Source: DP-19 sp036496285 (GTDB taxonomy: Bacteria; Desulfobacterota; Binatia; UTPRO1). Taken from it: DNA of 64,000 nucleotides. Where the stretch lies: contig DASXLI010000018.1 of NCBI GenBank assembly GCA_036496285.1, forward strand, positions 30,585 to 94,584, given 5' to 3'. Made by a program: the position numbers and the translations under genes. Below, piece by piece: positions 1 through 8,519 of this stretch. The notes below the pieces were generated by a model. The model saw nothing but the letters and a program-made list of their open reading frames with translations. It was not told the origin of the DNA and did not search any database. Within the stretch, counting starts at the first letter, position 1. Each line of letters begins with the position of its first letter.

Positions 1-1
1 C

Positions 2-1363
2 AAGGCCACGGCGCTCTCGACCATCGAGCGCGAGCTCCTCGCGATCAGCCTGAAGAACACGGACCGCCTCATCCGGCTGATCAACGACATGCTCGACATC
101 TCGCAGCTCGAGCTCGGCAAGATGGAGCTTTCCTTCACGCCGATCGCGCCGGCGTCGCTGATCGAGGAGACGATCGCGGGCCTGCGGTCGTATGCCGCCG
201 GCCGCGACATCACGATTGCGGACGAGCTCGACTCCGATCTCCCGCCGGTCTCCGGCGATCGCGACCGTCTCATCCAGGTGCTGACCAACCTCCTGTCGAA
301 CGCGGTGAAGTTCTCGCCGACCGGCGGAAAGGTCCTGGTGCATGCCACGTACGACGCGCGCGAGCTGCGCATCGGCGTGCGCGACTGGGGCGTGGGCATC
401 GCCGCGAACGACCACGGCAGGCTGTTCCAGCGCTTCCAGCGCCTGCACGCGGGGCGCAGCGAGGAGCCGGGGACCGGCCTCGGCCTCGCCATCTCGAAGG
501 CGATCGTCGATCGCCACGGCGGCAGCATCTTCGTCGAGAGCGAGGAGGCGGCAGGCTCAACGTTCACCCTCGTCCTGCCGCTCGCGACGATCGAGCCGGC
601 CGCGGCCGACGACCTGGCGGCCGGCGCGGTCGCGACGGTGCGCCCGACGGTCCTCCTGGTCGACGACGACCCGGACTTCGGCACCGTGCTCGAGGTGTCG
701 CTGGCGCCGCGCTATCGCTTGCTGCGCGTGGAGCGCGGCGTCCAGGCGCTCGACGTGGCGCGGGCCGAGCGGCCCGACCTGGTGCTGCTCGACGTCGTCC
801 TTCCGGATCTCAGCGGCTACGACGTCCTGCGGATCCTGCAGCACAGCGACGCCACCCGCCGCATCCCGGTCGTCATGCTCACGGTGCAGCCCGAGCGCGT
901 GCTGGCACGCGGTCTCGGTGCCGCCGACGTCGTCGCGAAGCCGGTCGACGTGGCGGAGCTCGAGCGGGTGATCACCCGGACGCTGCGCGCGCCGTCGCGC
1001 GAGAGCGGACTCCGCATCGCCCTCGGGCCGATGCCCTCGCGCGCCCGGGAGCCCCTCGTCGCGGCGCTCGAGGCGAGCGGCCATGCCGTCTTCACCGCGG
1101 CCGACGCCTGGGGCCTCGTGCAGTGCGCCGACGAGCACGACGCGGACGTCGCGGTCGTGGAGGCGGTGGCGGCCACGGCGCAAGGCACGGTCGCGTTCCT
1201 GCGCGGCCATGCCACGACGCGCCGTCTGCCCCTCGTCCTGCTGACGCCGGAGACGGCGGGCCCGGTCGGCAGCGGCTGCACGCCGGTCGCGCCGTGCGTC
1301 GCCGACAGTGAGCTCGTCCGCGTCGTCGAGACGACGGGCCGCCGGCTCCGTCCGGCGAGCTGA
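2..1363 (+). CDS. Hybrid sensor histidine kinase/response regulator (5' truncated)
   Basis: The reading frame is open from the left edge, so the sensor part and the phosphorylated His lie outside the window. What remains starts in the HisKA dimerisation helix (RLIRLINDMLDISQLE). It continues through a HATPase_c domain with N-box NLLSNAVKFSP (near residue 96), G1 DWGVGIA and G2 GTGLGLAI. A receiver domain follows (LLVDDDPDF, likely phospho-Asp 264 in LVLLDVVLP, conserved Lys in VAKPVD). The last 120 residues look like a second receiver fold that has lost its acidic pocket. The order kinase-receiver-degenerate receiver indicates a phosphorelay hybrid kinase. The input signal is unknown. Confidence 0.9.
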   Translation, partial: KATALSTIERELLAISLKNTDRLIRLINDMLDISQLELGKMELSFTPIAPASLIEETIAGLRSYAAGRDITIADELDSDLPPVSGDRDRLIQVLTNLLSNAVKFSPTGGKVLVHATYDARELRIGVRDWGVGIAANDHGRLFQRFQRLHAGRSEEPGTGLGLAISKAIVDRHGGSIFVESEEAAGSTFTLVLPLATIEPAAADDLAAGAVATVRPTVLLVDDDPDFGTVLEVSLAPRYRLLRVERGVQALDVARAERPDLVLLDVVLPDLSGYDVLRILQHSDATRRIPVVMLTVQPERVLARGLGAADVVAKPVDVAELERVITRTLRAPSRESGLRIALGPMPSRAREPLVAALEASGHAVFTAADAWGLVQCADEHDADVAVVEAVAATAQGTVAFLRGHATTRRLPLVLLTPETAGPVGSGCTPVAPCVADSELVRVVETTGRRLRPAS

Positions 1364-1397
1364 GCGGACGCGATCCGAGCGGCGGCGCTACCTAGCG

Positions 1398-1619
1398 CTA
1401 CTTGGCGCTGCTGCGTTTGCGCGTGAGCGACTGGATGGCCCGCCAGGCGAGCTTGCTCGGGGCGGCGTGGCCGTTCTCCCACCGGTTCACGGTGGACACG
1501 GTCACGGCGATGGCATGGGCGAACTCCTCCTGGGTCATGCCCAGGCGGTTCCGCAGCTCGCGGATCGACTGCGGTGCTCCCGGCGTTCCGAGGGAGCTCG
1601 GATCAGTATCGCCGTCCAT
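1398..1619 (-). CDS. Small XRE-family helix-turn-helix protein
   Basis: A 73-residue protein with one Cro/C1-type HTH: IRELRNRLGMTQEEFAHAIAV followed by TVNRWENGHAAPS, the typical recognition-helix pattern. The start was chosen because GGAGG lies 8 nt upstream of this ATG; longer upstream reading has no domain. It converges on the hybrid kinase gene. It is probably a DNA-binding transcriptional regulator. Target and partner are unknown, and no toxin or antitoxin partner is adjacent. Confidence 0.8.
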   Translation of the reverse strand: MDGDTDPSSLGTPGAPQSIRELRNRLGMTQEEFAHAIAVTVSTVNRWENGHAAPSKLAWRAIQSLTRKRSSAK

Positions 1620-1808
1620 GTGGCCTCGACCTCCGTGCTCAGATGCCGGCGTGGAGTCCACGGCGGCTGCCGTGTCAGGCAGCAACCCCCGTGCCACGGC
1701 GCCCACCTTGTAGGACGCGGGGTGACGGGGCAGGGCAGCGCGCGCAGCGACGGCGGGGTGGCGAGTCGGCATGGGAGTGACGCGAAAAGTCTGCGGCCGG
1801 GAGGTCCG

Positions 1809-1838
1809 TTGCCTTCCCCTCGGTTGTTTCGATATCGT
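1809..1838 (+). promoter_or_regulatory. Possible sigma70-type promoter
   Basis: TTGCCT (1809-1814) and TATCGT (1833-1838) are separated by 18 bp, 35 bp before the start codon of the small exported protein. The 253-bp gap 1620-1872 holds this and nothing else recognisable. Weak match, pattern only. Confidence 0.3.
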
Positions 1839-1872
1839 CGTTGGCATGCGTTTCAGCACAGAAGGAGGATTC

Positions 1873-2325
1873 ATGAGGCACACGCGAACGCTCGCGACGC
1901 TCGCCATGGCGGGACTGGTGCTGTTGGGGGCGGCGACGGTCCGGGCAGCCTCCACTCCCGAGGACACGGTGAAGCAGTACCTGAAGGCGATGCAGGGCCA
2001 GAAGTACGAGGACGCCTACAAGCAGATCTCGAAGGCGATGGCCGGGGGGAAGGACTCCGAGGCCTGGTCCAAGGAGCAGAAGTACATGATGGAGACCGCC
2101 GGCGTGCACATCTTCAAGTTCGACGTGTACCCCGCGAAGGTCGAGGGCGACACCGCGAAGGTGCCGAACATCCTCAGCTCCCAGGACAAGTTCCTGAACC
2201 AGCTGGGCGCCGACGAGTACGAGCTCTACACGGTCATCAAGGAGAACGGCGACTGGCGGATCGACCAGCAGGAGCAGGTCGACAAGTCCGACCAGGAGAA
2301 GTGGTTCACCAAGAAAGCCGGGTGA
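1873..2325 (+). CDS. Exported DUF4878/NTF2-like small protein
   Basis: A 150-residue protein with a Sec signal peptide (MRHTRTLATLAMAGLVLLG, cleavage near VRA-AS). The mature part, starting TPEDTVKQYLKAMQGQKYEDAYK, resembles DUF4878 / nuclear-transport-factor-2-like proteins. These often begin with a helix pair, have a small beta sheet, and end in DWRIDQ-type strands. AGGAGG lies 6-11 nt before the ATG and fixes the start. Likely periplasmic. Its role is unknown; NTF2-like folds commonly bind small ligands or act as accessory proteins. Confidence 0.75.
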   Translation: MRHTRTLATLAMAGLVLLGAATVRAASTPEDTVKQYLKAMQGQKYEDAYKQISKAMAGGKDSEAWSKEQKYMMETAGVHIFKFDVYPAKVEGDTAKVPNILSSQDKFLNQLGADEYELYTVIKENGDWRIDQQEQVDKSDQEKWFTKKAG

Positions 2326-2435
2326 CGGGCCCCCCGGGCCGGCCCCTCGCTGTTGACTCTGGCGGCGTTCCGGGGCACTAAGCCCGGAGTCTGCCGACCT
2401 TTTTGGCCCCGCATTCCCTTTCAGGAGGCGCGTAC

Positions 2436-3500
2436 ATGCGAACGACTCGCCGAGCACTCGTGGTGCTCTTGCTCGTGGCAAGCGGATGGACCGCCGGGTG
2501 TCATCCCGAGGTCGAGGTGCCGCCTCTTCCCGAGGCCAAGATCTCGATCATCGGCGATCGCTTCTTCGACGTGAAGGCGATGTCCGCCGAGCGTGCCCTG
2601 ATCATCGGCTACCGCGGCAAGATCCTCGAGACGAACGACAGCGGCCGTACCTGGAACGTCATCCCGAGCCCGACCGATCGCGCGCTCTACAACATCCGCT
2701 TCGCCGACGCGCAGCACGGTTGGATCTGCGGCCAAGCCGGCTTGATCCTCGCGACGAACGACGCCGGCAAGACCTGGACCGAGCAGCACAGCAACACCGA
2801 CCAATATCTCTTCGCGATCTATCCGATCAGCGCGACGCATCTGTACGCCGTCGGCGACAAGTCGACCGTCGTCGAGACGAACGACGGCGGCACCACGTGG
2901 CGGCCGCGAAAAATCGAGAAGGGCAAGGAAGGCGTGAGCGCCGACATCGCGCTCGCGGTGCAGGATCCGATCTTCTACGACGTCGAGTTCACCGATCCGC
3001 AGAACGGCTGGATCGTCGGCGAGTTCGGCACCATCCGTCACACGGCGGACGGCGGCCAGACGTGGACCGAGCAGCAGGAGAGCCTCCTCGGCGAGGGCAT
3101 CGTCGACATCTTCGATCTGCCGACGCTCTTCGGCGTACACTTCGTGAACGCGCAGGAGGGTGTCGCGGCCGGCCTCGAAGGCAAGATCGCGCACACCCAT
3201 GACGGCGGTCAGAAGTGGGCGTTCGACAAGGTCGACGAGGCGGTGCCGATCGAGGATCCGCTCTACTCACCGTTCATGTTCCCCGACGGTCACGGCTGGG
3301 CCGTGGGGTCCGGCGGCGAGGTCGTCAGCAAGGATACGCCCGATGCGCCCTGGAAGCGCGCCAAGCTCGGCATGCGCCTCTTCACCTGGCTCCGCGGCAT
3401 CGACTTCTACGACCAGAACAACGGCTGGATCGTCGGCGGCTTCGGCACCATCCTGAAGACCAAGGACGGCGGTAAGACCTGGACGCCGAGCGTCGCGTAA
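2436..3500 (+). CDS. YCF48-like/BNR-repeat lipoprotein (photosystem II assembly-factor type propeller)
   Basis: A 354-residue protein with a lipoprotein signal peptide (lipobox-like SGWTAGC). About seven repeats follow of the form GWIVG-x-FGTI-x4-DGGKTW (ILETNDSGRTW, ILATNDAGKTW, IRHTADGGQTW, ILKTKDGGKTW). This is the YCF48/BNR beta-propeller signature. In non-phototrophs such proteins are exported and often accompany export or cell-surface systems. A strong AGGAGG lies upstream of the start. A GC hairpin after the stop probably terminates transcription. Enzymatic activity is not indicated; the fold suggests a scaffold or assembly factor. Confidence 0.85.
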   Translation: MRTTRRALVVLLLVASGWTAGCHPEVEVPPLPEAKISIIGDRFFDVKAMSAERALIIGYRGKILETNDSGRTWNVIPSPTDRALYNIRFADAQHGWICGQAGLILATNDAGKTWTEQHSNTDQYLFAIYPISATHLYAVGDKSTVVETNDGGTTWRPRKIEKGKEGVSADIALAVQDPIFYDVEFTDPQNGWIVGEFGTIRHTADGGQTWTEQQESLLGEGIVDIFDLPTLFGVHFVNAQEGVAAGLEGKIAHTHDGGQKWAFDKVDEAVPIEDPLYSPFMFPDGHGWAVGSGGEVVSKDTPDAPWKRAKLGMRLFTWLRGIDFYDQNNGWIVGGFGTILKTKDGGKTWTPSVA

Positions 3501-3507
3501 CGCTCCG

Positions 3508-3536
3508 CCGGGGAGGCGGTGACGCCGTCTCCCCGG
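3508..3536 (+). terminator. GC-rich hairpin after the YCF48-like gene
   Basis: A 12-bp stem (3508-3519 with 3525-3536, one G-U pair) with a 5-nt loop starts 8 nt after the stop codon. No T-run follows, so termination is inferred from position and stem strength. Confidence 0.5.
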
Positions 3537-3638
3537 CCAGTTCGCCACGGACCGCGTCGCGGCCACCGCGGTCTCCCGATCGCCCCTATCGCCCGTATCG
3601 CATTGATAGGCCGCGGGCCGTTCCCTAGCATACGGGTG

Positions 3639-4364
3639 ATGCGACGGACTCGTGGGTCGTGGCGTGCTCTCGGCGTGTCGCTCGCGGTTCTCGCGGCGGG
3701 ATGCGGCCTCGTCACCGCGCATCCGCGGGACGAGCAGGACTTCTTTCCGCTCGCGCCGTCGTCACAGTGGGAGTACGCGGTCAGCCGTCATGGTGAAACG
3801 GGGGTGCTGCGCTTCGTGGCGACCGTACGATCGGATCCGTATCGCACCGCGGACGGGCGCGCCTGCCCGATCGTCGACGAGCAGTACGGCGCCGACGCCG
3901 TCCGCTATCCGGTCGTCTACTGCCGTGAGAGCGGCTTCCTGCACCGGCTGATGTCGCTCGAGTACAAAGGCGAGACCCTCGAGGACAACGGCCTCAGGTC
4001 GGGTGAGCTCAAGTTCCTGCCGCTCGACTTGCGCGCGGCGCGCGACTGGGAAGGCACCACCAATGCGTACCACCTGCCGGACGGGTCGGGCTTCGAGGTG
4101 CGGCAGCTGCATCACGTCCTGCCGCGGCTCGAGCGGGTCGACGTCCCGGCCGGCGCGTTCCGGCAATGTGTCCACGTCGAGACGAAGGCGATCCACTCGG
4201 CGATCGACGTGGACGGCGCCCATACCGGCCCGCAGGTCGTGCTGTACTACTCCGATTGGTATGCGCCGGGCGTCGGTCTCGTCCGCACCGATCAGCGCGA
4301 CGCCGACGCGCACGCGATGACGACGATCGAGCTGGTGCACTACGCGGCCGGGGGGCGGCGATGA
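3639..4364 (+). CDS. Lipoprotein of unknown function upstream of the ABC cassette
   Basis: A 241-residue protein with a lipobox (LAVLAAGC) and a mature part starting with an FFPLAPSSQWEY motif. That motif is seen in many predicted lipoproteins whose N-terminus is followed by a beta-rich body. The end contains YYSDWYAPGVGLVRT, also typical of this group. The gene overlaps the following ABC ATPase gene by ATGA, so it is translationally coupled and probably belongs to the same operon. No catalytic motif is visible. GTG at 3636 is an alternative start. Confidence 0.7.
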   Translation: MRRTRGSWRALGVSLAVLAAGCGLVTAHPRDEQDFFPLAPSSQWEYAVSRHGETGVLRFVATVRSDPYRTADGRACPIVDEQYGADAVRYPVVYCRESGFLHRLMSLEYKGETLEDNGLRSGELKFLPLDLRAARDWEGTTNAYHLPDGSGFEVRQLHHVLPRLERVDVPAGAFRQCVHVETKAIHSAIDVDGAHTGPQVVLYYSDWYAPGVGLVRTDQRDADAHAMTTIELVHYAAGGRR

Positions 4365-5308
4365 TCGCGGTCGAGGGCCTGGTCAAGGACTTCGGCCGTA
4401 CGCGCGCGGTCGCGGGGGTGACCTTCCACGTCGCCGCGGGCGAGATCATGGGGCTCCTCGGCCCGAACGGCTCGGGCAAGACGACGATCATGCGGGTCCT
4501 GACCGGCTTCTTTCCGCCGAGCGAGGGCCGGGTCTCGATCGACGGCATCGACGTCGAGCGCGACCCACTCGCAGTGCGGGAGCGCATCGGCTACCTGCCC
4601 GAGAACGTCGTCCTCTACCCCGACCTCACCGTCACCCGCTTCCTGCGCTTCTGCGCCGAGGTGAAGGGCGTGCCGGCCGCGTCGCGCCGTGCCCGGCTCG
4701 ACGAGGTGATGGCCGCGTGCGGCCTCACCGAGGTCGCCGGCAAGCTCATCGGCAAGCTCTCGAAGGGCTACCGCCAGCGCGTCGGGATCGCGCAGGCGCT
4801 CATGCACCGGCCGCGCGTGCTCATCCTCGACGAGCCGACGGTCGGCCTCGACCCGCGGCAGATCATCGAGATCCGCTCGCTCATCAAGTCGCTCGCCGGC
4901 GAGACGACGGTCCTGCTCAGCACGCACATCCTGCCCGAGGTGAGCATGACCTGCAGCCGCGTCATGATCATCGACTACGGCCGCATCATCGCCGAGGACA
5001 CCGCGGACGGGCTCTCGCAGCGCGTGCGCGGCTCGAACGAGACCCGCGTCCGCGTCGCCGGGCCGCGCGCCGAGGTGCTGGCGGCGCTGCGCGGCGCGCC
5101 CGGCGTCGAGGACCTGCGCGAGGAGCCGCTCGACGACGGCGCCATCACCGCGGTCGTGCGCTCGGCGCGCGGCGACGAGCTGCGCCGCGAGCTCGCGACG
5201 ACCGTGGTCGGCCGTGGCTGGGGACTGCTCGAGATGCGCTCGCTGCCGATGAGCCTCGAGGATCTCTTCGTCCGGCTCGTGCGCGAGGAGCGGGACGCCG
5301 CCGCGTGA
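4361..5308 (+). CDS. ABC transporter ATP-binding protein (GldA-like)
   Basis: A 315-residue cytoplasmic ATPase. Walker A is GPNGSGKTT (Lys 40), signature LSKGYRQRV, Walker B VLILDEP, D-loop VGLDP, and H-loop STH. The C-terminal 90 residues are the regulatory extension typical of ABC-2 exporters. The start codon overlaps the upstream stop by ATGA, and the stop overlaps the permease start by GTGA. The following genes match the GldF/GldG arrangement, so this is assigned to the gliding-type ABC system. The substrate is unknown; such cassettes are widespread in non-gliding bacteria. Confidence 0.9.
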   Translation: MIAVEGLVKDFGRTRAVAGVTFHVAAGEIMGLLGPNGSGKTTIMRVLTGFFPPSEGRVSIDGIDVERDPLAVRERIGYLPENVVLYPDLTVTRFLRFCAEVKGVPAASRRARLDEVMAACGLTEVAGKLIGKLSKGYRQRVGIAQALMHRPRVLILDEPTVGLDPRQIIEIRSLIKSLAGETTVLLSTHILPEVSMTCSRVMIIDYGRIIAEDTADGLSQRVRGSNETRVRVAGPRAEVLAALRGAPGVEDLREEPLDDGAITAVVRSARGDELRRELATTVVGRGWGLLEMRSLPMSLEDLFVRLVREERDAAA

Positions 5309-6063
5309 GGACGCTCGCGAGAACGCTGAGCCTGATGCGCAAGGAGCTGGCGTCGTACTTCGCCGGCCCGCTCGTGTACGTGGTGATCGGCGCGTTCCTC
5401 TGCGTGACCGGCCTGCAGTTCTACACCACCCTCAACAGCTTCGTGACGATCGGCTTCGGGCTGAACATCCTCGAGCACTTCTGGGAGGAGTTCTTCAACA
5501 ACTCGATCGCCTTCTACCTGCTGATCGTGGTGCCGCTCTTCACCATGCGCCTCCTGGCGGAGGAGCGCCGGCTCGGCACGATCGAGCTGCTCTACACGTA
5601 TCCGCTGCGCGACCGCGAGATCATGCTCGGCAAGTTCCTCGCGTGCCTGCTCGTCTTTCTGCTGTTCGTCGCCTGCACGCTGCTCTACCCGGCGATCGTG
5701 TACGCCATCCAGCCCTTCGATCCGCGGCCGTTCGTGGCGCGCTATCTCGGCACCGTGCTGTTCCTCGCGAGCTGCATCGCCTGCGGCCTCTTCATCTCGT
5801 CGCTCACCGACAGCCAGCTGATCGCCTCGTCGTGCACGTTCATCGTGCTCCTGCTGTTCTGGATCCTCACCTGGAACGAGGCGGCGGTGAACGGCTCGCT
5901 CGTCACGGTGCTGAGCCAGATCTCGACCTTCGACCACTTCCACACCTTCTCGACCGGCGTCATCGACGTGAAGGACTGCTTGTACTTCGCGTTCTTCATC
6001 GGGCTGTTCCTCTTCCTCACCCTGCGATCCATGGAGTCGCGACAATGGCGAGGGCGGCGGTGA
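5305..6063 (+). CDS. ABC-2 type permease (GldF-like)
   Basis: A 252-residue membrane protein with about six transmembrane helices, beginning LSLMRKELASYFAGPLVYVV, the usual start of ABC-2 permeases of the GldF type. It contains the conserved ERRLGTIELLYTYPLRDREI segment after TM2, which contacts the ATPase. The GTG start overlaps the ATPase stop, which is why the long open frame upstream is not used. It forms the channel with the ATPase and probably works with the next two gene products. Confidence 0.9.
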   Translation: MRTLARTLSLMRKELASYFAGPLVYVVIGAFLCVTGLQFYTTLNSFVTIGFGLNILEHFWEEFFNNSIAFYLLIVVPLFTMRLLAEERRLGTIELLYTYPLRDREIMLGKFLACLLVFLLFVACTLLYPAIVYAIQPFDPRPFVARYLGTVLFLASCIACGLFISSLTDSQLIASSCTFIVLLLFWILTWNEAAVNGSLVTVLSQISTFDHFHTFSTGVIDVKDCLYFAFFIGLFLFLTLRSMESRQWRGRR

Positions 6064-7397
6064 GGACGCGCGCGGGCCAGCTGCCGGCGCTGGTGGTCGG
6101 GACGCTCGGCCTGATCGGCTGCGCGGCGCTGATCCTGGTGATCGCGTACCGCCACACGTGGCGCCTCGACCTCACCCCGGAGCGCTCGTACACGCTCTCG
6201 TCGCACGCGCGGCGCATCCTCGACGGCCTCGACCGCGACGTGCACATCACCGTCTTCGTGCGGACCGAGGACCCGCGGACGCCGTTCCTGAAGGACCTGC
6301 TCTGGCGCGTCGGCAACGCATCGCCACGCGTGCGCTACGACTTCGTCGACCTGAACCGCTCGCCGGCCCTCGCCAAGCAGTACGGCATCGAGCGCTATGG
6401 CGCCCTGGTGGTCGAGAGCGGCGACCGCCGGCGCGACGTCTCGAACGTCGCCGAGGGCGCCTTGCTCGCCGCGATCCTGGCCGTGACCCGGCCGGCGGAC
6501 CGCAGCGTCTACTTCCTCACCGGGCATGGCGAGCACGCGCCGACCGACAGCGATCACAACACGGGCTACTCGAACGTGTCGCGGGCGCTCGAGGAGGACC
6601 AGTTCCACGTGCGCGAGCTCGCGCTGCTCGGTCCCGAGGGCGTGCCCGCCGACGCGACGCTGGTCGTGATCGCGGGGCCGCGGAAGGATCTGCTGCCAGG
6701 CGAGGCCGAACGCCTGGAGGCCTACCTCGACCGCGGCGGCGCGCTGCTCCTGCTGCTCGACCCGGAGAGCCCGCCGTCGTTCGCGGCGATCGCGGCACGC
6801 CGCGGGATCACGCCGCTCGACCAGGTCGTGGTCGATCCGGAGCGGCGCCTCGCACAGGGCGAGGGGGTCACGATCCTGGTCTCCGGTCTGACGCCGTCCT
6901 TCCTCGTGAGCGGCACGCTCGAGGCCCCGCCGGTCTTCTCCTACGCCCGCCCGCTGCGCGTGACCTCGGACGCCGATCATCCGATCGTGAGCTTCCTCCA
7001 GAGCAGCGCCGCGAGCTACACGGTGCCGACCGGCGCACCGCCCGACGGCCGCGGCGGACCGGCGGCAGCGCAGGTGGTCGGCGCGGCCAAGGTGCTGGCT
7101 CCGGCGACCGACGCGGGCAAGCCCGGGCGGCTGATCGTCCTCGGCGATGCCGATTTCGCCACGAACAGGTACCTCGACTACCTCGGGAACCGCGATCTGC
7201 TGGTGAACGCGGCCAACTGGCTCGCGCGCGAGGAGTCGCTGATCGCGGCGCGCGCGCAGCAGAAGGAGTCCGGCCGCGAGCAGTTCTTCGTGACCGACGC
7301 GCAGGGGCGGATGGCGTTCTGGCTCGCCGCGGTAGCGCAACCAACGCTCTTCTTCGCGCTCGGCGTCGTTGCCTTCGTGCGCAGGCGCCGCGCATGA
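6045..7397 (+). CDS. GldG-like periplasmic/membrane component of the ABC system
   Basis: A 450-residue protein with an N-terminal TM helix (PALVVGTLGLIGCAALILVI), a large periplasmic region and a C-terminal TM helix (TLFFALGVVAFV) before RRRRA. The segment LDLTPERSYTLS followed by VHITVFVRTED is the hallmark of the GldG / ABC-type uncharacterised family. The start may be ATG 6045 (19-nt overlap) or GTG 6060 (4-nt overlap, matching the pattern in this operon). It is inferred to act with the permease as an accessory domain of the exporter. Confidence 0.85.
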   Translation: MARAAVRTRAGQLPALVVGTLGLIGCAALILVIAYRHTWRLDLTPERSYTLSSHARRILDGLDRDVHITVFVRTEDPRTPFLKDLLWRVGNASPRVRYDFVDLNRSPALAKQYGIERYGALVVESGDRRRDVSNVAEGALLAAILAVTRPADRSVYFLTGHGEHAPTDSDHNTGYSNVSRALEEDQFHVRELALLGPEGVPADATLVVIAGPRKDLLPGEAERLEAYLDRGGALLLLLDPESPPSFAAIAARRGITPLDQVVVDPERRLAQGEGVTILVSGLTPSFLVSGTLEAPPVFSYARPLRVTSDADHPIVSFLQSSAASYTVPTGAPPDGRGGPAAAQVVGAAKVLAPATDAGKPGRLIVLGDADFATNRYLDYLGNRDLLVNAANWLAREESLIAARAQQKESGREQFFVTDAQGRMAFWLAAVAQPTLFFALGVVAFVRRRRA

Positions 7398-7936
7398 GCT
7401 GGCGTGCGGTCGGCATCGTGTACGCCGTGCTGGCGCTGCTCGTGGCGGCGGTGATCCTCGACCAGCGTCCGCCGGCCGACGCGCCGATCCCCGACAGCGC
7501 GCCCTCGCGCTCGCTGCTCGGCGTCGACCAGAGCGCCGTGCGCGCCGTCGTGTTCCGCCGCGGTGACGCGCAGGTGCGGGCCGAGCGCTCCGACGGCCGC
7601 TGGCGCACGGTCGAGCCCGCGGGCGCGGCGGTGCCACCGGATCTCGTCGACGCCGCCGTCGCGACGCTCACGGCCGGCCAGGTGTCCGAGGTGGTCGCGG
7701 GGGACGGCAAGGCCACGGACCTCGCCGTCTTCGGGCTCGTGCACCCGACGTCGGCGATCGTGCTGACGACCGAGATCGGCGGCACGCCGCGCGAGACGAC
7801 GGTGCTCCTCGGCGACCGCAATCCGACCCGCACGGCGCTCTACGCGCGGCGCGCCGAGGATCCGCGCGTCTACCTCGTGGGCCTGAACGTCCGCTACTAC
7901 GAGGATCTGATCTTCACGGCCGCGGGCCGGGGCTGA
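7394..7936 (+). CDS. DUF4340-like membrane-anchored protein
   Basis: A 180-residue protein with one N-terminal TM anchor (AVGIVYAVLALLVAAVILDQ) and a periplasmic part (GVDQSAVRAVVFRRGD, WRTVEPAGAAV, LTAGQVSEVV). These match the DUF4340 pattern commonly encoded directly after GldG-like genes. It overlaps the upstream gene by ATGA, making it the fourth coupled gene of the ABC cassette. Its 3' end overlaps tail-to-tail with trmB by 23 bp. Function unknown. Confidence 0.75.
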   Translation: MSWRAVGIVYAVLALLVAAVILDQRPPADAPIPDSAPSRSLLGVDQSAVRAVVFRRGDAQVRAERSDGRWRTVEPAGAAVPPDLVDAAVATLTAGQVSEVVAGDGKATDLAVFGLVHPTSAIVLTTEIGGTPRETTVLLGDRNPTRTALYARRAEDPRVYLVGLNVRYYEDLIFTAAGRG

Positions 7937-8519
7937 GCTCGGCGGCGCGGCGGAACGACGCCGTGTGCAGCGGGCGTCCTTCGGCCCGGTACTTGCGCGC
8001 GAACCCGGTCGACAGGCCGGGATGGTCGTCGCCCGTCGACACCTCCGCGAAGCGTCGGTCGGCGAGCACCACGGCCCGGATACGGGCCATGTACGGCGCG
8101 ACGTCGGTCGCGACGTAGAGGGCGCCGTCGGCCGGCAGCACGCGTGCGAGCGCGGCGACGAACGACGGCGAGAAGATGCGTCGCGGCACGTGCCGCCGCT
8201 TCGGCCACGGATCGGGGAAGTACACGTGCACGGCGCTGACCGAGGCCGCCGGCACCATCGCAAGCGCGTAGGTCGCGTCGGCCTGCAGCGTGCGCACGTG
8301 GGGCGAGCCGAGGCGGGCGACGCGCGCGGCGAGCCGCCGCGACTTGCCGGGCGACCGCTCGATGCCGAGCAGGTTGCGGCGTGGCGTCGCGGCCGCGCGC
8401 GCCAGGAGGAACGCACCGTCGCCCGAGCCGATCTCGATCTCGACGGGGGCCGGATCGCCGAAGATCCCGGCCCAGAACGCGAGGCCGTCGGGGCGCGTCG
8501 CGGGCGCCGGCGCGTTCAT
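7914..8519 (-). CDS. trmB: tRNA (guanine-N7-)-methyltransferase
   Basis: A 201-residue SAM-dependent methyltransferase that makes m7G46 in the tRNA variable loop. Motif I is VEIEIGSGDG, and the family fingerprint VYFPDPWPKRRH is present. The C-terminal STGFARKYRAEGRPLHTASFRR matches the tRNA-binding end of TrmB. The ATG overlaps the stop of the upstream SDR gene by ATGA, so the two are co-translated. The gene is slightly shorter than E. coli TrmB because the N-terminal extension is missing. Confidence 0.95.
   Translation of the reverse strand: MNAPAPATRPDGLAFWAGIFGDPAPVEIEIGSGDGAFLLARAAATPRRNLLGIERSPGKSRRLAARVARLGSPHVRTLQADATYALAMVPAASVSAVHVYFPDPWPKRRHVPRRIFSPSFVAALARVLPADGALYVATDVAPYMARIRAVVLADRRFAEVSTGDDHPGLSTGFARKYRAEGRPLHTASFRRAAELSPGPRP

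Noticed and set aside
1864..1866. Reading the exported DUF4878-like protein from the upstream ATGs at 1771 or 1846
   Set aside because: They would add residues before the signal peptide; the AGGAGG 6-11 nt before ATG 1873 fits the start with the Sec signal.
4717..5304. Upstream extension of the GldF-like permease frame
   Set aside because: The extension is an Arg/Ala-rich out-of-frame shadow of the ATPase gene; the GTG at 5305 gives the normal ABC-2 N-terminus.
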